A stretch of DNA of 64,000 bases, taken from positions 3,788,585-3,852,584 of the forward strand of contig NZ_CP055156.1 of NCBI RefSeq assembly GCF_014217805.1. The letters run 5' to 3'. The DNA comes from Adhaeribacter swui. GTDB lineage: Bacteria > Bacteroidota > Bacteroidia > Cytophagales > Hymenobacteraceae. This document shows, piece after piece, positions 18,757 through 26,794 of this stretch (position 1 is the stretch's first letter; the number at the start of each line of letters is the position of its first letter). A model generated the notes under the pieces. That model was given only the letters and a program-made list of their open reading frames with translations, was not told the DNA's origin and made no database searches. The position numbers and the translations under genes were made by a program.

Positions 18757-19680
18757 TTAAATGTTGGACGTACCGGAATTCTTTAAATCGGTAGTCCGGC
18801 GGTTTTCTAAATTTACATCAGAATCTAAGTTTTCCACTTCTACATCGGTGCGGCGGATAGTATCCCGGATGGTTTCATCGCGTACTTCCACTTCTTTTTC
18901 TAATGAAATTTCTTCAACTACCCGGGCTTCTTTATTAATCACAGGTACTTCGGCGTGTTCGGTAATTTCAATTTCCCCTTCCTGAAAAGTAGCTAAATCG
19001 GCATCCGTAGTGGGCCGGTTAACGGGCGTACGCTCTACGTGAACATGTTCTTCGCGCAAATTAATGCTTTCTTCTACCGGTTTTTCGATTATGCGGCTGC
19101 GTAAACGGGCTCCACCGGTTTCTACTACCTGCTTGCCAATGTGCAGCTCTTCCTCGATAATTGGGATGGTGCCCGCTTCGTTGGTAGTATTGGCGACTCC
19201 GGTTTGCCGGTTGCGGTACAAATTATCTTCGTTATAAAAGTCGTGGTTGTAATAATCAGTGCTGGCAGTTCCGGCAAAGGCAGCTCCGGTTCCCAAGCCG
19301 GCAAAAGCATTGCGCACGGAATCTTCGTAATCGCGGTTGAGCATATTCTTATGGTACTTAGGCAAAGAATTTAACTGGGCTGCCTCCAGGTTTGGTAATA
19401 AAACATCATCATCTGATTCGTGGAGTTGAGCTAATCCAATTGGGATTAATACATTATTGTCATCCGTATCTATCAGACTGGTATCTTCGAGGTCAACTAC
19501 CATGTAGCGTACCTTTAAAGATTGCGGATCAAAAATCAACTCATCTACTTCGCCAATAGTGTTGCCTTGGCGGTCTTTTACATCCCAACCTCTAATATCC
19601 GGTTGGCCTTCTGCTATTTCGTAATCGCTACCACCTAACTCCTGTAGCTGGTAGTTTTTATCATTATTATCTAAAGCCAT
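18757..19680 (-). CDS. PRC-barrel and DUF2382 (YsnF/AvaK) domain protein
   Basis: A soluble, acidic protein of 307 residues. A PRC-barrel domain occupies about residues 25-95 (IRGWDVKDRQGNTIGEVDELIFD ... VRYMVVDLED). A Gly/Ala/Tyr-rich linker follows (to about 165). The C-terminal DUF2382 domain spans about 170-290 (IPIIEEELHIGKQVVETGGARLRSRI ... EVPVINKEARVVEEISLEKEV). This pairing is typical of general-stress or desiccation-associated proteins; a biochemical role is not established. ATG start directly after an AT palindrome (19681-19703). An OmpA-family gene follows upstream on the same strand, about 80 bases away. Confidence 0.9.
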   Translation of the reverse strand: MALDNNDKNYQLQELGGSDYEIAEGQPDIRGWDVKDRQGNTIGEVDELIFDPQSLKVRYMVVDLEDTSLIDTDDNNVLIPIGLAQLHESDDDVLLPNLEAAQLNSLPKYHKNMLNRDYEDSVRNAFAGLGTGAAFAGTASTDYYNHDFYNEDNLYRNRQTGVANTTNEAGTIPIIEEELHIGKQVVETGGARLRSRIIEKPVEESINLREEHVHVERTPVNRPTTDADLATFQEGEIEITEHAEVPVINKEARVVEEISLEKEVEVRDETIRDTIRRTDVEVENLDSDVNLENRRTTDLKNSGTSNI

Positions 19681-19759
19681 AATTTTAAATTTTTAAATTT
19701 TAAAATAAATTACACTGGGTAGTCTGGGTTCTAGTAACCCAACTAAGGGCTATTGCCTA

Positions 19760-20398
19760 CTAGCCCTGATCGCTGCGGCGAACTACTATTTCTACCCGGC
19801 GATTTTGCTGCCGGCCCGCGGCGCTGGCATTGGAAGCTACGGGTTGCGATTCGCCAACGGGGTGCAACGAAATCCGGTCTTCGGTAATATTGCCGTTTTG
19901 CGTTAACCAGTTTTTAACGGCTTCGGCCCGTTGTTCGGCCAACTGCAGGTTATAACCCGCTGAGCCTTGCGCATCGGTGTGGCCATAAATCCGTACCTGC
20001 CCATTAGCGAACCGTTTGCCCATCGATTCTGAGATTAGTTTTAACTTACTGGCGGCGGTTGGTTTAATAGTATTTTGGTCGGTGTCGAACAAAATGGTTT
20101 CGTCTATAGCGTAAATGGCGTAATCGTTGTTGCCTCTTACCGAAATAGCCGAATCTGAAATTTCTTCGTAAGTAGCCGCGGGAGCGTCAAAATCAATAGA
20201 GTTCCAGGAAAATTCGGCAGTAGTATCCCGGCTCATGGCGGTGGTGTCAGATGTCATTCCGGTATCAGGTGTGGTATTGGTTTGTTCGCGGTTGCAACCC
20301 CGAAGTAAGAAAAAGAGCAACGCCAATGCAATTAAAGCCAACAAAAGCCATAACCATACAGGCCTTTTGTTTTTAGGTTGTACATTTAGTTCAGCCAT
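19760..20398 (-). CDS. OmpA family protein, membrane-anchored
   Basis: A protein of 212 residues. It has a short basic N-terminus, one TM helix (about residues 14-30, VWLWLLLALIALALLFFLL), a Thr/Asp-rich linker, and a C-terminal OmpA peptidoglycan-binding domain (about 100-210: ILFDTDQNTIKPTAASKL, VRIYGHTDAQGSAGYNLQLAEQRAEAVKNWL, RRVEIVV). The key Asp in GHTDAQG and the Arg pair in QNRRVEI are present. It probably tethers the inner membrane to peptidoglycan. ATG start; first gene of a possible two-gene minus-strand unit with the PRC-barrel protein. Confidence 0.92.
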   Translation of the reverse strand: MAELNVQPKNKRPVWLWLLLALIALALLFFLLRGCNREQTNTTPDTGMTSDTTAMSRDTTAEFSWNSIDFDAPAATYEEISDSAISVRGNNDYAIYAIDETILFDTDQNTIKPTAASKLKLISESMGKRFANGQVRIYGHTDAQGSAGYNLQLAEQRAEAVKNWLTQNGNITEDRISLHPVGESQPVASNASAAGRQQNRRVEIVVRRSDQG

Positions 20399-20785
20399 AA
20401 TTGAAGTTTTTTAATAGTTAGCTGGTGTTTTAAGTATAACATATATAATTTATTATAGATGTACTTACGGCTCTTTGTCTGGATTTGTTTTTTAATCCCG
20501 TTGGTTCAACGCTGGCTATATTCCATAATGCAAGAGAACCAACCCAGCAGCAGTTAATATAAAAGCTATGGAAAGCAGATAAGCGATGAGTGGAGGTATA
20601 ACCAGCAGCCGGATGTAAATGAACGATTGATGGTAGTTTTAGCTAAATAGCTTATTAACAAAGAAAAACAGCCGGGTATTTTAAAGGCGAAATAATTTGA
20701 AGCAAAGTATAATTTCGAAATATAAAATGTATAACTTTAAAAAACGCAATTAAAACTTTGCTTTAGAAGGTGCAAGCTATTGATT
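20399..20785. other. Divergent intergenic region before the PUL
   Basis: This 387-base region separates the OmpA-family gene (minus) from the sigma factor (plus). A hydrophobic minus-strand reading occurs at about 20516-20640 but has no start codon. No clear TAnnTTTG box was found for either gene. Confidence 0.45.
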
Positions 20786-21421
20786 ATGCCGGATAATAAA
20801 GTTACAACGTGTCCAGAAACCGAAGAAGTAATTTGGTGGAATAACCTGCGGAAAGGGAGCGAGGTGGCTTACGCGGCTATTTACGAAAACTACGTTTCGG
20901 TATTATATACTTATGGCTGCCGCATAAACCCGGATGAAGAGGTGGTAAAAGATTGCTTGCAGGACTTGTTTCTTACCTTATGGAAGAACCACGCCACGCT
21001 GGGAGCTACCGATAGTATTAAGTTTTATTTGTTCCGGGCCCTGCGTCGGGAAATTGCGCGCAAGGCTCCAAAATTAAAAATTTTAAAAAATGATGAGGCA
21101 GCAACCGCCGAATCTTCGTTTGAAGACCGCCTGATTACCGACGAAGAAAGTTTGCATCATACCAAGGCCCTGGAAATAGCTTTAAAACAATTATCTGAGC
21201 GCCAGCGCGAAGCCATTTACCTGAAATACTACCAAAACATGAGTTTCGAAGAAATTGCACTTATGATGGATATTTCGGCCCGGGCGGTATATAAATTAAT
21301 TTACCGCGCCATTGATGTGCTTCAGAAATCTTATCCGCAAACCAAAGTGCAGTATAGCGGGCACCCCGAAATGCAATTAACGTATCTCGCCCTTATGCTT
21401 CACTTCAGCGATCTGCTATAA
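20786..21421 (+). CDS. ECF-type RNA polymerase sigma-70 factor
   Basis: A FecI-like sigma factor of about 211 residues that would direct transcription of the glycan locus that follows. Region 2 is at about residues 25-85 (AYAAIYENYVSVLYTYGCRI, VVKDCLQDLFLTLWKN). Region 4 with its helix-turn-helix is at about 135-190 (LSERQREAIYLKYYQNMSFEEIALMMDISARAVYKLIYRAI). Its partner is the FecR-like anti-sigma factor at 22174. The ATG at 20786 is preferred to a TTG six bases earlier. An AT palindrome at 21069-21091 lies within the gene and encodes LKILKN in the loop between regions 2 and 4. Confidence 0.94.
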   Translation: MPDNKVTTCPETEEVIWWNNLRKGSEVAYAAIYENYVSVLYTYGCRINPDEEVVKDCLQDLFLTLWKNHATLGATDSIKFYLFRALRREIARKAPKLKILKNDEAATAESSFEDRLITDEESLHHTKALEIALKQLSERQREAIYLKYYQNMSFEEIALMMDISARAVYKLIYRAIDVLQKSYPQTKVQYSGHPEMQLTYLALMLHFSDLL

Positions 21422-21657
21422 CTTGTATTTTCTCACTTTATCAAAGAATAAGCAGTTACGCTTTTTAATAGAAGCATTCTGCGGCTTAAAATAGCATCAT
21501 CACCGTCCAAGCAGTTTATCTGCTGCAATACTCCGGCAAATACAAAAAATTTAAAAACCTAACAGCTTTATCGTTTCATTTTAAAAAAATTACTGAATAA
21601 TAAGCTGTTAAGAATATGGCAGCAACTCTTTGTATGGTTTTTAATTGCTAACCGCAT

Positions 21658-21768
21658 TTACCGGCGCCTTCTGGGGCGGGTATTGCCATTATTCCGGATA
21701 CTTTTCATTATATAGTAGTAAACGCCGGCGGCTATTGCAAGGTAGGCAAGCCATTCGTACCATTCCAT
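21658..21768 (-). CDS. Small single-TM protein, 36 aa
   Basis: This frame lies antisense in the gap between the sigma factor and fecR. It opens with ATG and reads MEWYEWLAYLAIAAGVYYY, then an IMKSIRNNGNTR stretch and a PRRRR tail before a TAA. The layout is that of a real small membrane protein: a short acidic/aromatic N-terminus, one helix of about 17 residues, and a strongly basic cytoplasmic tail. The local GC content rises over exactly this frame. Function unknown; it may be conserved in relatives, which I could not test. It is on the strand opposite to the locus. Confidence 0.5.
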   Translation of the reverse strand: MEWYEWLAYLAIAAGVYYYIMKSIRNNGNTRPRRRR

Positions 21769-21905
21769 AATTATACGGGTTTTTAAAGGTGAATATTAGC
21801 TGAGTAAATTAGTTAAAATCCTGGCTACAAAAACTTTTTTGGATAAAGTAACATTTATTTATGATACCTCCTCTTTACGGATTACTACTAAAAAAAACCT
21901 GAATT

Positions 21906-22043
21906 TTAAGTTTTTTTTAAAATAGCTGCAACAAAAGCGGGCAGAAAAATAAGTGCGCCGAAACGGGGAAACAGCAAACTGGTATGTTGAATAATTAACA
22001 AGCAAAGTGGTTTCAGGAATAAAGAATTTAAAAAAATAAGCAT
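21906..22043 (-). CDS. Possible 45-aa hydrophobic ORF (weak)
   Basis: An ATG-started frame of 45 residues beginning MLIFLNSLFLKPLCLLII and ending ILKKT. It would have one or two membrane segments. The nucleotide composition is less gene-like than that of the 36-residue frame nearby, and AT-rich stretches encode Leu, Ile and Phe by default. Listed as a low-confidence candidate only. Confidence 0.2.
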   Translation of the reverse strand: MLIFLNSLFLKPLCLLIIQHTSLLFPRFGALIFLPAFVAAILKKT

Positions 22044-22138
22044 AATTTCATAGACAAAATAAAAACTTTTTTAAGGTTTGGGTCACTTTTCCGGTAAAGG
22101 GCCTTTATATACCCAGAAGGCTAAAGCAGAATAGAAGC

Positions 22139-22146
22139 TAGATTTG
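22139..22146 (+). promoter_or_regulatory. Candidate -7 box of fecR-like gene
   Basis: TAGATTTG matches TAnnTTTG and lies 27 bases before the anti-sigma gene start. No -33 TTG is seen at the expected distance. Confidence 0.4.
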
Positions 22147-22173
22147 CTGCTATCACCTTAAATTCTTTACCGC

Positions 22174-23226
22174 ATGAAGTATAATTACGCTACGTTACAG
22201 GATTTTTTGTTGGACGCTCACTTTTTGGATTGGGTGTATACCAACGATCCGGAGTTAGAAAAATACTGGGAAGACTGGCAGGCCGCAAACCCCAACAAGC
22301 AGCTTTTATTGAAACAAGCGCATCAAATGGCCTTGGAATTAAAAAATCCGGGCAAATCATTAAATCCCAGCGATAAAGATCAACTTTGGCAAAAACTAAC
22401 TGTTTTAAGAAAGGAAGACACAGCACCCCCTGAAACGGAGCCGGCGGCTCCGAAACAACTATTTGGGTTTACCTGGTTGTTAGACCGGCGCATAGCGGCC
22501 AGTTTAGCGGCCATATTGGTTACCGCTTTTTTATGGTTTTGGTTAATTAATCAACCGGTTGCACTGGTGCAACATGCTACCACTTACGGTCAAATAAAAA
22601 CCCTAATCTTACCGGATGGATCGCAGGTAACTTTAAATGGCAATTCCGCCATTAGCTTTCCGGCGCAGTGGAACAACAATAATCGGGAGGTTGCTTTACA
22701 AGGCGAAGCGTATTTCAAAGTAATGCATACCCCCGAACATCAGAAATTTAAAGTTAATCTTACCGATCAGTTACAAATAGAGGTGCTCGGTACCAGTTTT
22801 ACGGCTACCACGCGCCCCACTAAAACCCGGGTAGTGCTTACCGAAGGAAAAGTAAAACTAGCCTTAGCCACGCCCCAAACAAAAGAACACGCGCCGGGCA
22901 CTTCCGAAACTACATTAAAACCCGGCGATTTAGTAGAGGTGGTACCGCGTTCGGAAGTTTTTGTTAAAACGCAGATAGCTAATCCGGAAATTTTTGGCGC
23001 TTTTCAGCAGCAAAAAATGGTTTTTGAAGATACACCTCTTTCTGAGGTTGCCCGCACATTACAAGATAATTATGGCTATCAGGTAAAATTTGCCCAACCC
23101 GGTTTTGCCGATAAAAAATTTACCGGAACCATTCCGGCTAACCGGCTCGACTTACTTTTTAAGGCTTTTGAGAGGCTGTTTCATTTAAAAGTTACCCGGC
23201 AGGGTAAGAAAATCTTAATTCGATAA
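22174..23226 (+). CDS. FecR family anti-sigma factor
   Basis: An inner-membrane regulator of 350 residues that would hold the ECF sigma factor inactive until the STN domain of the SusC-like receptor signals substrate binding. The cytoplasmic N-terminal part has the DUF4880-like WxxWxxxNPxN pattern (YWEDWQAANPNKQLLL). One TM helix is at about residues 108-127 (IAASLAAILVTAFLWFWLI). The periplasmic FecR domain follows (about 140-240: TLILPDGSQVTLNGNSAISFP, REVALQGEAYFKVMH, LGTSFTATT, VVLTEGKVKL). The C-terminal DUF4974 domain ends in LKVTRQGKKILIR. It is 79 bases upstream of susC and probably co-transcribed with it. Confidence 0.95.
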   Translation: MKYNYATLQDFLLDAHFLDWVYTNDPELEKYWEDWQAANPNKQLLLKQAHQMALELKNPGKSLNPSDKDQLWQKLTVLRKEDTAPPETEPAAPKQLFGFTWLLDRRIAASLAAILVTAFLWFWLINQPVALVQHATTYGQIKTLILPDGSQVTLNGNSAISFPAQWNNNNREVALQGEAYFKVMHTPEHQKFKVNLTDQLQIEVLGTSFTATTRPTKTRVVLTEGKVKLALATPQTKEHAPGTSETTLKPGDLVEVVPRSEVFVKTQIANPEIFGAFQQQKMVFEDTPLSEVARTLQDNYGYQVKFAQPGFADKKFTGTIPANRLDLLFKAFERLFHLKVTRQGKKILIR

Positions 23227-23305
23227 TCCGGAAATGCCCAAGCCTTTGCATGTTCTTTTGTTCTAAGTAAAAAATTTAAAAATTTCACCTAAAAATCTGG
23301 GATTT

Positions 23306-26300
23306 ATGTTAAAACCATTACAGAAATTAACCTTAATAGGTCCTTTGTTTCTGTGGACAGGTTTAAGTTTACCCGCGGAAGCCCAACTGTATACTGCATC
23401 AGCCAAAGCTTTGCCGGTTAAAACGTACGCTGCCAAACAGAAAAACGAGAAGGCCTTAAAAAGTATCCTGCATGAGTTGGAAACCCAATATAATGTTGGG
23501 TTTTTGTACGACAGCGAGCTGCTGGCCGACAAAATTTTTGACCTGAATACCCTGTCGCAATCGGCTAACGTAGAAGTTACTTTAAAACAGTTGCTGGCAC
23601 CACTGCAACTAAGCTTCGAAAAAGCCAACGATAGCTATTATTTTATTTTACCCGCTGCCCCTGCGGTAACTTACTTTACGGCAAGTAGAACCAATGCAGC
23701 GGATGCTTCGCAGAAGAAGAACGTAGCTTTACAAATTACCGGTAGAATTACCGACGAAAAAAATGCGGGAGTGCCCGGTGCCACCGTTTTGCTAAAAGGT
23801 ACTACCAACGGCACCACCACCAATGCCGAAGGTAATTTTAACCTGACTATACAGGACGATCAGAAAAATGATACTCTGGTTGTTTCTTTTATTGGCTACT
23901 TAACCAAAGAAGTACCTATTAATGGCCTGGCTACTATAAACGTACAACTAGCGCCCGATAATAAAGCCCTCGACGAAGTACTGGTAGTGGGTTATGGTAC
24001 CCAAACCAAAGAATCCGTTACAGGAGCGGTATCGGGGGTTACGTCAAAAGATTTAGAACGGGTACATGCTTCTACGGTAAGTGCGGCCTTAGCCGGTAAA
24101 ATCCCGGGGGTTTCTTTCCGGATGCCTGATGGCCGGCCCGGAGCCAGCGCTAATATCCAAATCCGGAACATGGGTAACCCTTTGTACGTGATTGACGGGG
24201 TGCAGCAGGATGCGGGTCAGTTTAATAATATTTCGCCGAACGATATCGAAAGCATCACGGTATTAAAAGATGCTTCGGCGGCGATTTACGGTTCCCGGGC
24301 GGCCAACGGGGTAGTAATTGTAACTACTAAACGCGGTAAAACCGGCAGTGGCAATACCATTAACGTAGATGCCTATACTGGCTGGCAAAACTGGGCGCGG
24401 TTCCCCGAAACCGTAAATGCCTATGAGTGGATGTCGGGTTTAGCCGATGCGCAAATGAACCAGCGCGGTAGCACTGATCCGAACTTATCGCCCGCGGAAT
24501 TAGAAAAATGGCGGGCTGGTACGGAACCTGGTTACCGCAGCTTTGATTGGTACGACTTTATCGTAAAACCTAATGCGCCGTTAACTTCTATTAACGTTAA
24601 TGCAACCGGTGGCTCCGAGCGAATTAACTATTACTTGTCTTTTACCCGGTTAGATCAAAATTCGGTTTTAGGGCGAGAGTTTACCTTTAAGCGTACCAAC
24701 ATTCAATCGAACATTGATGCCAAAATAACCAACCGCTTAAAAGTAGGGGTACAAATTAACGGCCGCATCGAAACCCGCGACAACCCTGGTGTACCCGGCG
24801 GCGATGATTACTGGGCACCGCGTTTTGCTCTTTTCCGGAACCGGCCTACCGAGCGGCCTTACGCCAACGATAATCCGAACTACGTAAACGACATTGGCCA
24901 TAACGATACCAACTGGGGAATTTTAAATAAAAAGATTTCTGGTTACTGGACCGAAGACTGGCGGGTATTGCAAACCAATTTTAACGGCGAATACGAATTA
25001 CCCATTAAAGGTTTAAAAGTATTGGGCAAATACTCGTATTATTTAGCCGACCGCGTAATGAACGGGCACGAATATACCTACGATGCCTACACCTACAATG
25101 CGCAAACCAACGAATACGTAAGAACCGGTGGCAGCACCAACCCGTGGCGCGAACGCGGCACGCACAAAGTAATTGCGACTACCTTACAAGGCCAGTTAAG
25201 CTACAATAACTCGTTCGGGAAACACAATGTAGGCGCCACCTTTGTAGCCGAAAGAATTGGCCGCAATGAGTTAGATGTATGGGTGCACGCGGTACCCAAA
25301 ACCAATGCCTTGCCGATTATACAATTTGCCGACGTAGATACATACGACGATCGGGATTGGGATGAAGCCCGGATTGGCTACGTGGGCCGCGTAAATTACA
25401 ACTTCGCCGACCGCTATTATTTAGAAGTAGGCGGCCGCCGCGATGCTTCCTGGAAATTTGCCCCGGAGCAACGGTGGGGTAATTTTGGTTCCATATCGGC
25501 GGGTTGGCGCATTACCGAAGAAGAATTTTTTAAAAATTTAAATCTTACCGCCTTATCTGATTTAAAATTCCGGGGTTCTTACGGGGTACTCGGCGACGAT
25601 GATATTCAAAACGGATTTGGCGCTTTTGATTACATCGTGGGTTACAACTATCCGGACGGGGTAACTATCTTCGACGGGAATATTGTAGCGGGAGCCAGGC
25701 AAAACCGGGCGGTGCCTACCAATCAAATATCTTGGTTTACCAGTAAAATCACCGACATAGGCTTAGATTATGCTTTGTTTAATGGCCGCTTAGCGGGTTC
25801 CTTAGATTATTTCTACCGCAAACGTTCCGGTTTGTTCCAGAGCCGTTACGATGTGCTGGTGCCAAGCGAGTTGGGTTATACCTTACCTGCCGAAAACTTG
25901 CGGAGCGACGCCCAAATGGGAGGGGAGTTCTCGGTGAGCTATACCGGCAAAGTAAACGAAATTGATTTTAGCGTGGGCGGTAACGTGTCGTACTCCCGCA
26001 ACCGAAACTTAGAATCGTATAAACCCATGTTCGGCAATTCCTGGGATCGGTACCGCAACTCTTCCGAAGACAGGTGGAACGGCACTTACTGGGGTTACGA
26101 AATACAAGGCCAGTTTCAGTCGCAGGAAGAAATTAATGCGTACCCAGTTAATATTGATGGCCAAGGTAATAAAACCTTACTGCCCGGCGACTTGATTTAC
26201 AAAGATGTAAACAACGATGGAAAAATCGATGGCATGGACGAACGCCCCATTGGCTACCCCCGCGATAAAAACCCGATTGTAAACGTAGGTTTAAACTTAT

Positions 26301-26782
26301 CTTTAGCTTACAAAGGCTTTGATGTTAAAGCTGATTTTTCGGGAGGTACCATGTATTCCTACAACCAAGGTTGGGAAATGCGCTGGCCTTACCAAAATAC
26401 CGGTAACCTGCTGCGCCAGTTTTACGACGACAGATGGCACCGCCAGGATATGTATAACCTGGATAGCCCCTGGATTCCTGGCCGGTACCCGGCGCTACGT
26501 TTCAACGACGGCGGACATAGCAACTACAACCGCAATTCCGATTTTTGGTTAACCAACGTGCGCTACCTGCGGGCCCGTACCTTAGAGGTAGGCTATACCA
26601 TTCCGCAAGCTTTACTCGATAAAGTAAAAATTAAAAGAGCCCGGATTTACGTGAATGCCTATAACCTGTTCTCCATCGATAATGTGAGCAAATTAGGTGT
26701 GGAGCCGGAAATCATGGATGAAAATGGTTTGCAGTATCCGCAAAATCGCTTTGTAAACCTCGGGGTAAATCTTTCTTTCTAA
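23306..26782 (+). CDS. susC: SusC/RagA family TonB-linked outer membrane receptor with STN domain
   Basis: A TonB-dependent glycan importer of 1158 residues. Order of domains: signal peptide (to about residue 27), STN/secretin signalling domain (about 45-115, ILHELETQYNVGFLYDSELL), carboxypeptidase-regulatory-like domain (about 143-215, ITGRITDEKNAGVPGATVLLKGT), TonB box region DEVLVVGYGTQ, plug (about 225-345, with PLYVIDGVQQDAG and DASAAIYGSRAANGVVIVTTKRGK), and a beta-barrel ending in RFVNLGVNLSF. The STN domain pairs with the adjacent FecR/sigma genes and implies surface signalling. The SusD partner follows after 12 bases. Confidence 0.96.
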   Translation: MLKPLQKLTLIGPLFLWTGLSLPAEAQLYTASAKALPVKTYAAKQKNEKALKSILHELETQYNVGFLYDSELLADKIFDLNTLSQSANVEVTLKQLLAPLQLSFEKANDSYYFILPAAPAVTYFTASRTNAADASQKKNVALQITGRITDEKNAGVPGATVLLKGTTNGTTTNAEGNFNLTIQDDQKNDTLVVSFIGYLTKEVPINGLATINVQLAPDNKALDEVLVVGYGTQTKESVTGAVSGVTSKDLERVHASTVSAALAGKIPGVSFRMPDGRPGASANIQIRNMGNPLYVIDGVQQDAGQFNNISPNDIESITVLKDASAAIYGSRAANGVVIVTTKRGKTGSGNTINVDAYTGWQNWARFPETVNAYEWMSGLADAQMNQRGSTDPNLSPAELEKWRAGTEPGYRSFDWYDFIVKPNAPLTSINVNATGGSERINYYLSFTRLDQNSVLGREFTFKRTNIQSNIDAKITNRLKVGVQINGRIETRDNPGVPGGDDYWAPRFALFRNRPTERPYANDNPNYVNDIGHNDTNWGILNKKISGYWTEDWRVLQTNFNGEYELPIKGLKVLGKYSYYLADRVMNGHEYTYDAYTYNAQTNEYVRTGGSTNPWRERGTHKVIATTLQGQLSYNNSFGKHNVGATFVAERIGRNELDVWVHAVPKTNALPIIQFADVDTYDDRDWDEARIGYVGRVNYNFADRYYLEVGGRRDASWKFAPEQRWGNFGSISAGWRITEEEFFKNLNLTALSDLKFRGSYGVLGDDDIQNGFGAFDYIVGYNYPDGVTIFDGNIVAGARQNRAVPTNQISWFTSKITDIGLDYALFNGRLAGSLDYFYRKRSGLFQSRYDVLVPSELGYTLPAENLRSDAQMGGEFSVSYTGKVNEIDFSVGGNVSYSRNRNLESYKPMFGNSWDRYRNSSEDRWNGTYWGYEIQGQFQSQEEINAYPVNIDGQGNKTLLPGDLIYKDVNNDGKIDGMDERPIGYPRDKNPIVNVGLNLSLAYKGFDVKADFSGGTMYSYNQGWEMRWPYQNTGNLLRQFYDDRWHRQDMYNLDSPWIPGRYPALRFNDGGHSNYNRNSDFWLTNVRYLRARTLEVGYTIPQALLDKVKIKRARIYVNAYNLFSIDNVSKLGVEPEIMDENGLQYPQNRFVNLGVNLSF

Positions 26783-26794
26783 TCCGTTACATCA

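Larger units (their letters stand above)
21422..22173. other. 750-base gap between sigma factor and anti-sigma gene
   Basis: Sigma/FecR pairs are usually closer than this. The gap holds one convincing antisense small ORF (21658-21768), one weak hydrophobic ORF (21906-22043) and a -7 box next to fecR. Composition is AT-rich except across the first small ORF. Confidence 0.55.

Noticed and set aside
20516-20640. Hydrophobic minus-strand reading (FIYIRLLVIPPLIAYLL...) between the OmpA gene and the sigma factor
   Set aside because: The frame has no ATG, GTG or TTG start before the upstream stop codon; at best a gene remnant.
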